DNA of 64,000 bases, taken from the NCBI GenBank assembly GCA_029721435.1, contig CM056573.1, positions 48,706,501-48,770,500 on the forward strand. The letters run 5' to 3'. The stretch is from Gymnothorax reevesii. Its lineage: Eukaryota > Chordata > Actinopteri > Anguilliformes > Muraenidae. The notes under the pieces are model-generated. The model was not told the DNA's origin. It searched no databases and worked only from the letters and a program-made list of their open reading frames with translations. The position numbers were made by a program, and so were the translations under genes. Shown piece by piece: positions 11,801-24,868 of this stretch (position 1 is the stretch's first letter; each line of letters opens with the position of its first letter).

Positions 11801-14725
11801 TGTGCGTGTACGTGTGTGTGTGTGTGTGTGCGTATGCATCCATGCGTTTGCATGCGTGCCTGCACCTGAACAACTGGCTTTGTACCATACTTTACCGGTC
11901 TTTTAAACTTAACATTCGTCGCAGTTAGTTGACTCCGAATACAGACGTGGTTCATAAGCAAAGCAGATGTAACTGGAAGTGCTAAACGCTAGCCTTGTGT
12001 TGTCAGCAGTATTCTAACTCACCCTGAGCAGAGTACAGCGTAGCAGATGAAACGGTGGTCAAGTGCTCATAGACGTGTGCCAGGAAGAGAAACATAGCGC
12101 AGTATGGTGCTGATAGAAGCTGCATGGCTCTGCAGCAGATGGTGTTTTCCCTGTGGGGCCATTTCCTGCTCTCTCACCTTCTGCAGCGCCTGTCTAAAAG
12201 TAACTGACGGAGCACCAACAGTGTCCGTGTTGGGGCGGGCAATCACACCAATGACATTGGCAGGACACATTTCCACCTAATAAAAGCCATTTCTTCGCTT
12301 AATGTTTTTTTTTTTAGCTCCCCCCTTTTTTTCTTTTAATATCAGCCAGTTCCTCTTACTCTATTCTGCACTTGTCTCAAGGCTGTGAAACCGTAGGTCA
12401 ATTTCATTTCATTTCTTCAATGTTTTCCCCTCCTTCGGTCCTGAAAGGACTGATTAAGTTGGGCAAAAAGGCAGGATGGAGCTGGCGTTCAGGTTAGACC
12501 ATTACGCGATCGATTCACTTGGGCCTGCTGAGCTTGCGTGTGTCAGGGTTGTCATGGCAGCGCCTTGGCTTTGACAGGCAAGGCCGCACCTGTTCTACCC
12601 CAGTCAGCTGAAGGTTAACGGCTGATAGACCAGTGAAACAGGCAATTATGGTATAGTCAATTCCACTCAGAGGAATTCTTGAGCAGTAAATATTTCAGAT
12701 CTGGGCACACAATTAAGGAAGACCGGAATATTCCCTGGGAAAATCCATGGCCATTACTTCTGTATCCACCGGTGCTTCACAGAGGTGGAAGAACGAAACG
12801 AGCCTGTGAGGGGGATCGATACTCAATACCGCAGAATGAAAAGCACTCAGCAACTGGAATATCAGATTATCACAATTCCTCTTTTATCATCCGGAAACCA
12901 CAAGGATTTAACAGAAAACTGATGATACGGCTTGAGCATTTCATCCGTTTTATATATAAAAACAACTTACATGCTTCCAAATGACATTTGTGGCCAATCA
13001 CGCCCCATGTGCTGTATCTGGGCGGCAGGAATAGCAGGTAGCAGAAAAGTGCCGTCCCTTTGGTAAATTCTAAGGCTTTTATTGAGCATTATTGTTATAC
13101 TGTGTGCTTTTTTTGAGAGAATTCACCACAAAACCTTTATATGCATTAGGAATTTTCCAGACTGCCCCACGGAGAAGAGAGACTATAAGCACATTTCTGC
13201 AGAACAGACTCCAAAATAAATTACTCTTAGTTAAGTCTTGTAAATAACATTATTGATGAAGGCATGGGAAAAACATTATTCTGGGGTAAAAAAAATAATT
13301 CAGTTCTGAAGGACCATTCTGAACAACATATTTATATTGCATGCAGAGTGGAGAGAAATTGCTGTACACAGTATTGCGCCTCCTGTGAAATAAAGTAGCT
13401 CCCTGACATGTTCTCAGGGTGTTACATAAACTGTATAAATACAATATTCTTTATTGGTCCGGCCACATATGTATTTCTGTAGCTCCTGCTGAGGTTACTC
13501 TCAAGCAAAAGATCTTAATCTCATGGCTGACAAATTCACTGCACTGCGTATTTTGTATTATGAGCGCTCATCTGTATAAACACCCAAATGTGATTACTTG
13601 AAGATCATCCCTTAAGCATACAAACAGCCACTCAAAGCTGAACGTCTGACCTTGTGCAATCTCAAGACTGCCAAAAAATTCAAAATCTAGAAACCAAATC
13701 TATTTTGAATAAAGGACACCATCGCTGTCTTTATGTCAGCTGCCATTGATCAAGCTGTAAGAGGCCATTTATTTCTCTCTGGCCCCACAGGTATCCCTTA
13801 TTGGAGACGGGATAACCACTGTTACTGACATACTGTCTTTTTAGAAACCCAAAGGAATCTCAGTCATTTACTAATAACACGTTTGGAGGGAGTATGACCG
13901 TACGTAATTCTGTTCAGTTGAATAATGCCCTCATAATTTCAGCAGTTATTATCGCTGCTGCCTCCCAATAAGGAGGCTCTGTGCTGGAGTCTCGATCGGC
14001 CAGGATCTCTCAGTGTGGAATTTTCATGTTCTCCTCATGTTTTTGTGGGTTTCCACCAGGTGCTCAGGTTTTTCCGACCTTGAAAAACACGCACTTTACC
14101 AACGCTCTGACCAGCGCCTCTTTCTAAGGCTCTGGCTTCAGAACTGGATTTGGTTCCTGGATGCTAAACTATGGCTGCCCAGTGTTCCAAGGGAGCAAGA
14201 ATGGGTCAAAATGCAGAGGGCGAATGGGCTCAGGAATGTATATCACAAGTAATTTATTCAAAAATGCTGCGCTGTCAACCTCAGTCATACAAATCAATGA
14301 AATGATGTTATAGATTTCTCGTTAAGGGACTTGCCATTACCGCCCTCCTTAGCAAACTGGCATTTTATATTCAATATTAGACTACTGTACATAATGCATA
14401 GAATTGTGCAATAAATAATATGTTAGTCTAATTTATTGAAAAAAATTAATCTTTTTCTTGTTTTGGAGCTTTCAAAAATGTGGTGATATAATGATTGCCT
14501 TGCCTTGGACTGACATACATCGACATCCTTTTGCTCAATGCCTCTCTTCCTAACAATGGCTCCAGCTTGTAGCAGTGCCAAGAATATTGTGAGCTGTATA
14601 TTCAGCGGTGACAGCATATTTATGAGAGGACAGGGAAGAGATGACGGGTGGGGAGCCCCAGCTCACAGTTTGAAGGGACATCATTCACACATCCCAACAC
14701 CACCGCCGCCCCCCACCCTGCGCGC

Positions 14726-14766
14726 GCACACACACACACACCATACACACACACACACACCATACA
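14726..14766. repeat. (CA)n microsatellite, interrupted
   Basis: Two CA tracts separated by CATACA after a CGCGCG start. Other CA/TG tracts lie near 11814-11830, 17926-17950, 18252-18289 and 43962-43992. Confidence 0.9.
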
Positions 14767-16296
14767 CAATTTTGTGTGGGCTCTCCTGAATGAAGGCCAT
14801 GTCCCTCCCCCATGACATTGGCAGCTTATATAAAATGCAGTCTTTTCTGATTCCCCTCTCATTTTCCCTGACAACTGTCAGATTTTTATGTAACACGAGG
14901 ATTTATTTATCCGTGCACAGATAAAAAGCGAAATAAATGGGAATGAATACTAAGTTCGTCCTTTGCTTTAGCAAATAAATGTATCTCTGCATCAGCATTC
15001 TGTCTGTTATATTCTCGAGATTGCAAGGAGACCCTTGTGATTATTACTGGATTTGAAAACAGGGCCTGAGCGGTAATTGATATCCAAGAATCATTTTAAT
15101 GAGTCTGATGCATGGTAAATAGGCATGTGCTCTGTGAGTACTGGCCGTGGGAGGTAGGAGAAGGTATGTGACAGTTTAGCTGATACACTTAGACAGAGAC
15201 AAGCAGGCCAACCTCCCCAAGTAGACTAAGGAGAAAGTGTTTAACCCTGGTTGTTTGACACTGATAAATTGACACTGGAAAAAAAATCGAAGACTCAGTA
15301 ATCGGCCAATAGATCTGATAACAACAACATTTTTCAGTTTTGTCATTGCCCATGCAGGAATACATTCACCACCGCCAGTCGTCATTGGCCAACCTTTTGA
15401 TCATTTCCCAAGCCCTGATTGGATTCCAGATCATTGTCTGTTTTGAAAATTTCTAGTGAATGCTCAACAAAAACAAACAAAAATACATTTGAGGTTTGAA
15501 AAGTGAAACGAGGACATTGCTGGAGTCTGAAACTATACCGATTCTTTTGGCCCCAACTACCTCATTCTTCACTGAAAGGCACCAGGAAATTATGTTCTTG
15601 TGGAAAAAAATAATGTCCCTCAATTAAAATCATGCAATTTCTGATTATTTCTTGAGGAGACGCTTATGTCTACTGTGTATGTTTCTGATATTGTATTTAG
15701 TCAGCAGCTCTCTTTATCCAAGCAGCCTGTACATTATTGCTTTGTATGGCTGGATTGAGTTTGTGTTTCAATGTACCAACACTACTGCCTATACTGAGGA
15801 ATACCGTAAAAACCGCTGCTGGAATTTCAGTACTTTATACACTAGGTCAAATAAAGACATCAAAGTCTGGGTGCATTGGAGTGAATCCCGGAGGGGAATT
15901 TTTTGACAATGAGCGAATTCGCTTTTCATATTTTATCTCAGCCTGTTTGATGACATGTGTAAAACTCATACCGCAGATTTACACACATGCACACAGAAAA
16001 GTGTCTTCCATCTCACTTCCCTCAGTGACAGCAGTGGTTCTTCATATAATTGTAACTCCTGGGACCAGTAGAATGGATTGCTTATGACAACCTATTATAT
16101 ATCTTTAATGAAATGTACAAATGGTGCGAAACATCTTTAGATATGTGTCAGAACTGCTCGGTTGTCACCATTTCTCAATTGTGGATCCCATCTCTAGGCG
16201 GCATCTGACACGTCGGCACATGCATGCACTCACAGATACAAGCATTCACAAACATGCATGCGCACATGCTTACACATTCTACCTTCCACACATGCA

Positions 16297-16327
16297 AACA
16301 CACACACACATACATACATACATACAT
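16297..16327. repeat. (CA)n-(CATA)n compound microsatellite
   Basis: A CA tract passes into five CATA-type units. Confidence 0.85.
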
Positions 16328-17964
16328 AGCAGCATGCAGAATTGATGTGGAGGGACAGTCTTGCATTCGATTCTGTCTCCAGATCAGCAGCACAGGGAGG
16401 TAGCTTCTGTCCTGGATCAGGGCTTGAGTCACTCTTGCCATATGTAATTGGATTGTTCTGTGATCAGCTAGGGACGAGTCCATTTGAATATCACGCCGAG
16501 CCGAGCCCCGGCTGCTCTGACAGCTTCATTACCTCTGTGTGTAAAAATGACTGCGGGGTAATGCAAACGGCTCACAGTCACTCACATACTGAGGTAAAAG
16601 GGTGGGGAGGGGGGAGGGGGGGTGGGCATAGCACACATCACTGGGACCCAGACAGCTTTTGTGCAATTTAATAAGTCATCTTCAGGAAGCAGTCCTCCCA
16701 CTCCCAATTTATTGTGATATGTGGTGGCCTGGCCTCGCACGCCCGTTGAGTGGGTGAGGTGGCGAGGTGACACTCTCCGTCAGTCACGGAGGCGCGAGCC
16801 TTTTGTCTGCGCTATTATGAATTCTTAATGAATGTTACATTCCCCTCCATGAGACACTGTAATCTAATTAATATTACAGAAATGTCAAGTGCACATCAGT
16901 CCACCGACAGTGTTGATCACCTCTGCATTAGCATAACAACACGGAATGTGGTAGCTAGTTCATGCACAAATGTGCATGCGCTTAAATGCTTGTGCACATG
17001 CTCACGCTAAAACACAGTGCAGACACACTGCATATTTGCCGCCACATAGGAAATTAATTCATATCGCGCATAAGCAGAGATCAAGAAATTCCAAGAGTGG
17101 CGAAATGTCTCAGTTGAACTGATGTTGCTCATTAGTTTTTTATAATACAAGGCAGTTTCAGCACATTTCTGAACACTATTGTAACCATTTTCTCTAGTAA
17201 ATTAAGCTAATGGAACAGTTATCAATAAAATAAAGTTTTCTGCCTAATATTTTAATGCAGATTCCCGTGCTGGACATAATACCAAATTCCCTGAATGAGC
17301 AATCCACTCAATGGCATAAAATCTTAAAATCTTGCAAATATTTGTATTATTTAACAATTACTTGTGAGGTGGTGATTATTTGAAATTAAAACTTATATTT
17401 CCCTCATGATAAATACCCTTCACTGATGAGGGGTCCATCCATAAATCTGTATTGATCTGTATCACAATAGAAATACTTGAACTCCCTATAATGCAGCCTT
17501 TAATTTTATCTTTGAGCCTATGTCAGTCCAAAGTCATAACGGTACTTCCACCATTTATTTTTCTTTAAAACTATAGATTTCTGCTGATTGACTGCTTTGA
17601 TAAATGATGATAAGCGCTTAAAAATATGTGATCCCTCGTGTTCATTAGAGTCATTGGCGAACATGATTTTGGTTATGTGCAGAATGATTCTCCTCCAGGA
17701 TATCGCTGCAGTGAAACCACGCGTGGCGGCTCTGTCAGAGACGCGGACACTCGACAGCAGGAGTGACATTAACCAGCGCGCGGAAGGCAGGGCGGTGAAA
17801 CGAAGCCTGTCACCGTCATCGTCACTTCGCCTCAGCAGCGGGAACACAAACAACCGGCTGATACCGACACTTCTGCTGGAGTGAATCCAGTGGAATCCCC
17901 ACAGGACATTTCTGTACACTCCTCACAAACACACACACACGCACACACATATGCACACAAAAAT

Positions 17965-18254
17965 CCTTCCACTTATATTTTTGTGAGGACGTTACATTGA
18001 CTTCCATTCATTCTTCCTGTGTCTCTACAGCCCTTCCCTTGGCTTAACAATAAGCAATGTATGCCTAACCCAAACCCTTACCCTAACCTTAACCTATCCC
18101 CAAGTCTAATCTTACCCCTAACCTTAACTAATAAGTCACAATTTACTTTTGTAATTGTGAACACATTTGAAAATGTCCTCACTTCCCCATAATGTCCCCA
18201 CTCTGTAGGAAAAAACATTTTTTTGGTTCTCACTTTGTAGCATGTACAGGAACA

Positions 18255-18289
<35 letters not shown>

Positions 18290-18290
18290 C
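17965..18290. repeat. Teleost dispersed repeat with degenerate CCTAAC core and CA tail
   Basis: It begins near TTTTGTGAGGACGTTACATT, passes through a degenerate CCCTAACC/CTTAACC stretch (18060-18135), then GTCCTCACTT and CCCACTCTGTAGG, and ends in a CA microsatellite. I recognise this order as a common fish interspersed repeat flanked by CA tracts. I do not know its class. The core resembles telomere repeat but is too irregular to be interstitial telomere. Confidence 0.5.
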
Positions 18291-18611
18291 CCAATTCCTG
18301 TTAAGTGCCAGCAGCTAGCCGACTCCAGAGATCTTATTAAGAATTCTTCCCGACATCATAAAACATGTGGTGTCAGGTGGATGACAAGCCTCTAACATCC
18401 AGCTTTTTGGAACAAGAGCACCAATGAGATGGTGCAACCTGAAAAATCAACCTGTCGGGTAAAGGAACCCTGCATGGTCGACACTTTTAACAAGGGGTGA
18501 GGAGGTGATATAGGGGAGGACAGAGACCAATTCACATCAGCTTTATTAAGATAGGAGCAGTGAAGTGACGGGGGGGATAGTTGTTAGGCTTCAGGACCCA
18601 GTCTGGATAAT

Positions 18612-18780
18612 TACAGCGCTGTGAAGAAGTATTTGCCCCCCTCCCAATTTCTTCTGTTTTTGCTTAGTTGCCATATTTAAATGTTTCAGATAATCTGACT
18701 AATCATTTTAATATAAAACAATGTTGTGAACACCAAATGTAGCTTATATATGATAATTTTACTTAAGAAAAATTAGCTGT
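18612..18780. mobile_element. End fragment of a Tc1-like element
   Basis: TACAGCGCTGTGAAGAAGTA followed by TTTGCCCCCCTCCC is the tip of a widespread fish element whose copies start CAGTGCTGTGAAAAAGTATTT. Only about 170 bases remain and no opposite end is found, so this is a truncated relic. Confidence 0.5.
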
Positions 18781-18784
18781 ACCC

Positions 18785-19234
18785 TTAACCTTTCCTGAGC
18801 TGGTATCTGCCCAGGAAATAAAACCCGGAGGAGGGATGGACGGACTGATAGAATAACAGATGGAGTTATGAAAAGACAAATGTACACAATAAGATCTGGT
18901 AATATATGAAATTGTGTTCAAAAATATTGAAGAGTTTGGGAGTTCTGGCCTGGATGATGGCTGATATCTGGCTGGGAAAAATGTGGTGGAGGGATAGACA
19001 GATGGACAGGGGACAGATAGAAGAATCAAAAGGCGCATCAACACAATAAGATGCATCCATATATGAAAATTTTGTGGAGAAATATTGAATGATTTAGGAG
19101 TTCTGGCCTAGAAAATAATGGGATGGTTGATATCTGGCCTGGAAACAAAAACATGATTGACAGACCCACGAACAAGAGGGTGGGCATAAGCATGACAGTG
19201 CATATCTACACAGTAAGATGTACTGATATATCAA
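18785..19234. repeat. Tandem satellite of about 165 bases, left part
   Basis: Nearly three diverged units follow one another. Each carries GGTATCTG or TGATATCTGGC, a GGATGGAC/GACAGA block, ACACAATAAGAT, an ATATATGAA block, AATATTGAA and GGAGTTCTGGCC. The last unit stops at ATATATCAA, where the TTAA-like junction of the 8.7-kb insertion begins. Its continuation appears at 27982. Confidence 0.65.
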
Positions 19235-19845
19235 CCCTCCTATTACCATGTGTTCCAGGTCAATTTGACCTGAGTCGATGTTCACTGTCTCTAAAAACAT
19301 GGTTAACATACTTTTTTCAGCTAGATTTTTTCCTTACTTTACGGGCAAAACAATGAATTTACCAACAAAAAGGAAATTATGTTCTTTACGCGTTGTAAGT
19401 ACTGGCAGCTGGTGGGAAAATTAAGCATAGAGCACAAAGTTGTGAACTCAAGAAAGCATGGTTTGTTTGTCAAATAAATTGACAAACTGAGACTTAAAAA
19501 TTATGACCAATCTTCAGCAAATGAAAGGTATAACTTATTACTGCATTAAGGCATTAAATGATTATGCTCTGACTGATGATTGTCAAATGGCAGTAGAAAA
19601 TACTGGGATTTTCACCACGGCTAAATGTATTGACAATGTTTATGGACACAGGGGAAAAACTGACAAGGATAGGTAATTAAGGCAAGTTTATCTTAATAAT
19701 ACTTGGAGTAGCAGGAAACCAGCAAGTTTGGTAATCATTCTCATTAAATTACTATTATCAGTAAAAATACTGACTCTCAATTCATAATTTCAGGGGTCAT
19801 ATTATGCCAGTTCTCCATATCATTATTTTTGTGATCTATTGATCA

Positions 19846-20115
19846 ATGTTTGCATGTTTATGGTCAAAAAGTTACAGCTGTGCAGGCTGTGTGAGCATGT
19901 GCTTGACCTCATGTGCATCTCAATGCACAACTGAGGCATGCTATTCATGTAAGGAAATATTTTCAGCACATGCCATATTCCAGCCACCAAGAGGTATTGT
20001 AAACTGTGAATGTCGGATAGTAGAAGATGAGTTTCATTGTCTTTTTTTTTGTCATGCCCCTACACACAAAGGAGCAGAATTATTCTCTTTATTTCTATAT
20101 CTGACCAAATTTTAG
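19846..20115 (+). CDS. Cysteine-rich open frame, possibly mobile-element remnant
   Basis: This 89-residue frame has ten or more cysteines in its first 60 residues. It then has NCECRIVEDEFHCLFFC with a nearby histidine, resembling the C..C-VEDE.HFL..C segment near the C-terminus of some reverse-transcriptase ORFs. There is no flanking RT domain and no splice site. It lies inside the piggyBac-like insertion just left of a Tc/mariner copy. It is probably a repeat relic; its function is unknown. Confidence 0.2.
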   Translation: MFACLWSKSYSCAGCVSMCLTSCASQCTTEACYSCKEIFSAHAIFQPPRGIVNCECRIVEDEFHCLFFCHAPTHKGAELFSLFLYLTKF

Positions 20116-20162
20116 AGAAATAAAGATATTACGTTAAGCGACAAATAAAGGTTGGGGAAATG

Positions 20163-21734
20163 ACATCCCCAATTCTGAAATAGTTGGGACAAAGTGCAAA
20201 TTTTGAATAAAATCAAAACGCAATGACATTCAAATCACACCAGCCAGTATTTTATTCACAATAGAACAGAGATAACATTGCAAATGTTGAAACTATCCAC
20301 AGACTGAGCTCATTTCAAATTTGATGGCTGCTACAGGTCTCAGAAAAGTTGGGACAGGGGCCTGTTTACCACGGTGTAGCATCCCCTCTTCTTTTTAACA
20401 CAGAGTGGAGGCGCCTGGGCATTGAGGAGAAAAGTTTCTTGAGTTTGACCATTGGAATTTGATCCCACTCATGTTTAATACAGGCTTCCAGCTGCTGGAG
20501 AGTTTTGGTTCTCCGTTGGGTCTCCTTTGACGGACTTTTCGTTGAATTATTCGCCAAATGTTCTCAATCGGTGAAAGGCCAGTTCAGCACATGGACAGTT
20601 CTACTACGAAGCCATGCTGTTGTAATAGCTGCAGTTTGTGGTTTTACATTGTCCTGCTGAAATACACAAGGCCTTCCCTGGAATGTCGTCTGGAGGGGAG
20701 CATATGTTGCTCTAAAACCTTTATATACCTTTCAGCATTCATGATGCTTTTTAAAACATGCAAGTGTCTCACACCATATGCACTAATGCATCCTCATACC
20801 ATCAGAGATGCTGGCTTTTGAACTGGTCACTGATGACAGGAGGGGTGGTCTTTCTCCTCTTTAGCCCGGAGAACATGACGCCCATGATTTCCAACAAGAA
20901 TGTCAAATTTGTACTCGTCTGACCACAGGACACTTTGCCACTTTGCTACAGTCTATTTTAAATGAGGCTTGGCCCACAGAACACAGTGGCGCTTCTGGAT
21001 CGTGCTCAACAATGACTTCCTTTTTGCATGATAGAGTTTTAGGTGGCATCTGTGGATGGCAGTTAGTAATGCCAATGACAAAATCATGCCGGTGAGTGAT
21101 GCAGTGGCGTTTGAGGACCCGATGATCACAGGCATCGAATAAAGGTCTTCGGCCTTGTCCCTTATGTACAGAGATTTTTCCAGTTTCTCTGAATCTTTTG
21201 ATGATGTTATGCACTGTCGATGATGAGACCTTCAAAGCCTGTCAGCAAGCCTGCAATTTTATGTTAAGGTACATTGTTTTTAGAGTATTCCACAATTTTT
21301 TTTACGCAAGCCTTCACAGGTTGGAGAGCCTCTGGCAATCTTCACTTCTGAGAGATTCAGCCTCTCTAAGACATCCCTTCTATAGCCAATCATGTTACAC
21401 AACTGATACTTAATTAATTAATATTAATTGATTGATATTAATTTATTAATTTAATAATTTACTAAATGTTCTTTCAGCTGATCCTCTTACATATTAATTG
21501 CTTTTTCATCCCTTTTTTGCCTGTGTACCAACTTTTTTGAGACCTGTTGTAGCCAGAAAATTTGAAATAAGCTCATTTTGTGGATATAAATGTAAAATGT
21601 CTCAGTCTCAACATTTGAAATGTTATCTGTGTTCTATTGTAAATAACATATTGGCTCATGTGATCGGAGAGTCATTGCATTTTGATTATATTCACAATCT
21701 ACACTTTGTCCCAACTATTTCGGAATTGCAGTTG
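20163..21734 (-). mobile_element. Tc1/mariner (IS630-type) element
   Basis: The inner parts of the ends are near-perfect inverted repeats: AATTCTGAAATAGTTGGGAC left, against AATTCCGAAATAGTTGGGAC read inward from the right end, bounded by TA at 21735-21736. Between them lies a minus-strand transposase relic. This is a very common fish family whose antisense strand reads TGTTTACCAC..GTAGCATCCCCTC, seen here at 20363. Other copies are at 45580-47420 and 47474-47665. Confidence 0.8.
20366..21360 (-). pseudogene. Tc1/mariner transposase, broken
   Basis: Read on the minus strand, the N-terminal half contains the helix-turn-helix segment [18 protein letters not shown] and then GQGRRPLFDACDHRVLKRH (frame 21235-20903). 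The C-terminal tail is SSMPRRLHSVLKRRGDATPW (frame 20557-20366), a family ending. Frameshifts and stops separate these parts, so no intact DDE domain can be read. It cannot encode an active enzyme. Confidence 0.75.
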
Positions 21735-21894
21735 TAGATAAATATATACTAATTGGCATGAAACTTGCTATCAACAACACAACATGATACCATATGAGAT
21801 CTGTGTTGTTTTCCACTATGTGTAATGAAGAAAGTGGTTTACTATTTATTTACACACTGGACATACACAATGAATACAGGGACTGTGTAAATAA

Positions 21895-22080
21895 CCATAT
21901 AGCAATATTGGCCGAGGCCAAGTCTGGCCCACATACAGCAAGAACAATGGCCCTTTAGTAGCCCAGATCTGGTTTGCAGGAGTTGGCCCACATATGGGCC
22001 AGCTGCGAACACAATCGGCCCACATGTGGCATGCCATCACATAAACGGTGCCATCATTGCCAGACCTGGCCCACATCCGG
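21895..22080. repeat. Degenerate TGGCCCACAT repeat
   Basis: About ten copies of a TGGCCCACATnnGG-like core in varied forms (ctggcccacatac, ttggcccacatatgggcc, tcggcccacatgtggc, ctggcccacatccgg). This is a known style of fish interspersed repeat. The class is not known to me. Confidence 0.5.
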
Positions 22081-22906
22081 TCATTTACATATTATAGAAG
22101 GAAAATGACATTCACTCAATACTGATAAAAAAATATCTAAAATATATTATTTAAATGTGTACTTGTAGGTACTGCATCAGTGTAGCAAAACTTATTTGAG
22201 AAAAGGTTATTTGTAGAATGATAGATGCTATTGAGTGAATGTAATATGACACTTAGAATTATCAATGCACTAATACTTAATGTAAAATACTTCCACATTA
22301 TGAACTTAATGGAAATTATTAATCATTGTCCAAATGATATACCTCTTTTACCACCCAGGTGGTGTAAAGAGAGAATAAAGATGACGATGTTGATGCCGTA
22401 TTTGTAAACAATATGAGAAAATGCCAGAAAATTCAGAATCATGATAACAGGATAAATATGAATTTCATTATGATTTAGTAGTAGTGGATAAAAATATAAA
22501 AATTGTCACGTTTACTCTTATTGGCTAGCTGCTGGACATGTGGCAGACTACAAGGCAAATATGTACAGTAATAATTGCATAATAATATGTAATATGTAGT
22601 AATTTATTAAAACTATTTACCAACAAACATTCAATTTTTTTCATAAAATAAATTGGAAAAGAATATATGCATGATAATATGACAAAATGATCAACTGCAT
22701 GGTAGATAAGAATAATAATGTAAGATGGTAAAACATGTATTCATTGCATTTCAAAGTGTATGCGTATGACCCCAATCCCACCCCCACTCCCACTCCTACT
22801 TATTTTCCACTCACAAAGGTGACAACCCCAGCAAACATCTCTGCGACAGCAACTTACCGAGAGGAGAAGCCAGCCTTAGATCACAAGCAATTTGCATTGA
22901 TAATCT

Positions 22907-23949
22907 GGGGTGTGTTTCCCAAAGCATAGTTGCATAGTTACTGGAGCTCTGGTTCAAACTAAGTAAGTTGTAACAAGAGCAACGCAGAGCGTGGCAAATG
23001 CCCCCGCCTGTATGTTGATCAAGGGCATATTGAGATGGCTGCTGTGGCGGCCATATTAGACATCGCATGACGTTGGTTTTCGAAAGGAACCTTCCTCTAG
23101 CCACTCCCAATACGCCATTAAGAAATGGCATCAATCCGACTAGGGATTCTATAGTTATCCAAAGGAAACGAAAAGTTAACGGACGACTGACGGACGGACG
23201 ACGGACGGACATGGTGTCGACATAATGCCCCCTTTCCTCTTTGGAGGGCGGGGGTATAAATATGCATCATAGGCTGCAGCAATGATCCCAGAGTGCATGG
23301 GAGGGGAGGTCATTCAAACTGCTGCATACATTCACATGTATATGCTCATCAAAGTAGCAATTAAAAGGAGTGAGTCAATATACAAGCTACTGGTTGCAGT
23401 AATTGATACACAAGGCCTTGTAAGTTCCAAATGTGAGAGAAATGAAAAACAGAACTTGCCAGTGATACCTTCTGTGGTCAGTCCCAAAACATCACCAAGA
23501 ACAGATATCCTGATCAGGCGTTCTCCAGTTTCCGCTGCGGTGGCCATAATAAATATTGTATGGGGCCATATTGGATATCAGACCATGCTGGTTTTCGAAA
23601 GGAATCTTCCTCTAGCCACCCCCAACATGCCACCATGAAATGGCATCAATCGGATGAGGCATTCTTTAGTCATCGGGGGAAACGAAAATCAAGATGGCAG
23701 CTGTGGCGGCCATATTGAATATCGCACAACGCTGGTTTTCGAAAGAAACCTTCCTCGAGCCACTCCCAATACGCCATTAAGAAATGTTGTCCATCCGACG
23801 AGGAATTCTATAGTTATCCCACGGTAACGAAAAGTTTACGGACGACGGACGGACATGGTGTCGACATAATACCCCTTTCCTCTTTCGAGGGCGGGGGCAT
23901 AATAAAAATGGTTAGCTACCTTCTAAGCTTTCAGGAAACGCACTTCCCC
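22907..23949. mobile_element. Angel-like hairpin with inserted element
   Basis: The left arm GGGGTGTGTTTCCCAAAGC at 22907 pairs with the right arm around 23928-23946 (GCTTTCAGGAAACGCAC). The arms are about 90 and 45 bases. The 903-base element at 22998-23900 occupies the loop. Confidence 0.5.
22998..23900. mobile_element. Inverted-repeat element made of repeated monomers
   Basis: The ends are an exact 11-base inverted repeat, ATGCCCCCGCC and GGCGGGGGCAT. Inside are three related blocks near 23030-23262, 23535-23690 and 23690-23900. Each has GGCGGCCATATTG or similar, GGTTTTCGAAAG, CCTCTAGCCAC, a GACGGACGG run and, in the first and third, GGTGTCGACATAAT then CCTTTCCTCTTT. The middle block lacks the GC-rich end. 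It is probably a composite of several copies of one short fish repeat. No protein is encoded. Confidence 0.5.
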
Positions 23950-24868
23950 GTTCGCATTGTACTAGCTAAATTATACTGACGCAAGCGTTGATAGTTGCAG
24001 AGGTGTCAGAAGGATAGCCAGAAGGAGATAACATTGATTACACATGCAGTGTAATCTGTGAATGGCAAACTAGCCGATTAAAATAGGATAGCCTAACACG
24101 ACTGCGATTGCACATTGACAGCAGTTAAGGAAAAATCGAAATGCAGAGAAATATGATCTCAGTGAACATAAAGCACAACTGTTTAGAATTTTTTTTCTGT
24201 CTAACTGAATCCATCAGAGATGTTGTCTCCTGTGATCCTTGCCAAATGAAAAATCCTTTTTTGCTCGGGAAAGTTGATAAAACGATTTTTTTCGTGATGT
24301 ACTAGCAACAGCACTAGGCGTCAGCTAGTGTCATTGAAGTTTGCTGAAAGCAAGGACATTCTTAAAATCTGATGTATATTGTGATCTCATAGTGATCTCT
24401 TCAGTTACTTGAATGGCACAATAACCAAGCGCTAGCATCAATATGGTCAAGTCCGACCCTGACAGCAGGAACCAACTAAGTGTGGTACTAGTGATCGGAC
24501 ACTGTCATTTGTCGGGCCAGCTGTCAATCATCTTCACAGGAACACAGAAAGATGCACACCATTGATTTAAAACGGCAAAGCAGTGTTTCACATTGTGTGA
24601 CTAAAGTTGACCAATAGCAAAGAAAGATTTCACCTGTTGACATAAATGTACAGTGGGGTACAAAAATTTGGGAACCCCTGGTTTAAATGTCTGTTACAAT
24701 TAATCTCTAAGTGATTGAAAGCAAACCTGAACACTAAATGCTACAAAGTTAAACATGACACATTTCATCACATTTTAAAGCAAGAATAATTTATTTTCAA
24801 CTTTTTACAGTTTCAAAATAATAAAACAAGGAAAAAGGCCTTGTGCAAAACTTTGGGAGCCCTGTCAG

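Larger units (their letters stand above)
9964..18600. other. Largely unique non-coding sequence, no gene seen
   Basis: I found no exon-like frame with family resemblance and few transposon signatures apart from microsatellites and the repeat at 17965. In other vertebrates the interval beyond the 3' end of SNX10 leads to SKAP2 and the HOXA cluster and is rich in conserved non-coding elements. Segments 11300-11700, 14880-15130 and 16440-16920 look compositionally like such elements (AT-rich homeodomain-type cores such as TAATTGAT and TAATTAAT amid unique sequence). This is an impression that cannot be confirmed without alignment. Confidence 0.4.

Noticed and set aside
14620..14896. Cysteine/valine-rich minus-strand frames
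   Set aside because: They are translations of the CA microsatellite at 14726-14766.
18060..18135. Interstitial telomere repeat
   Set aside because: The CCTAAC units are too irregular, and the surrounding sequence is a common fish dispersed repeat.
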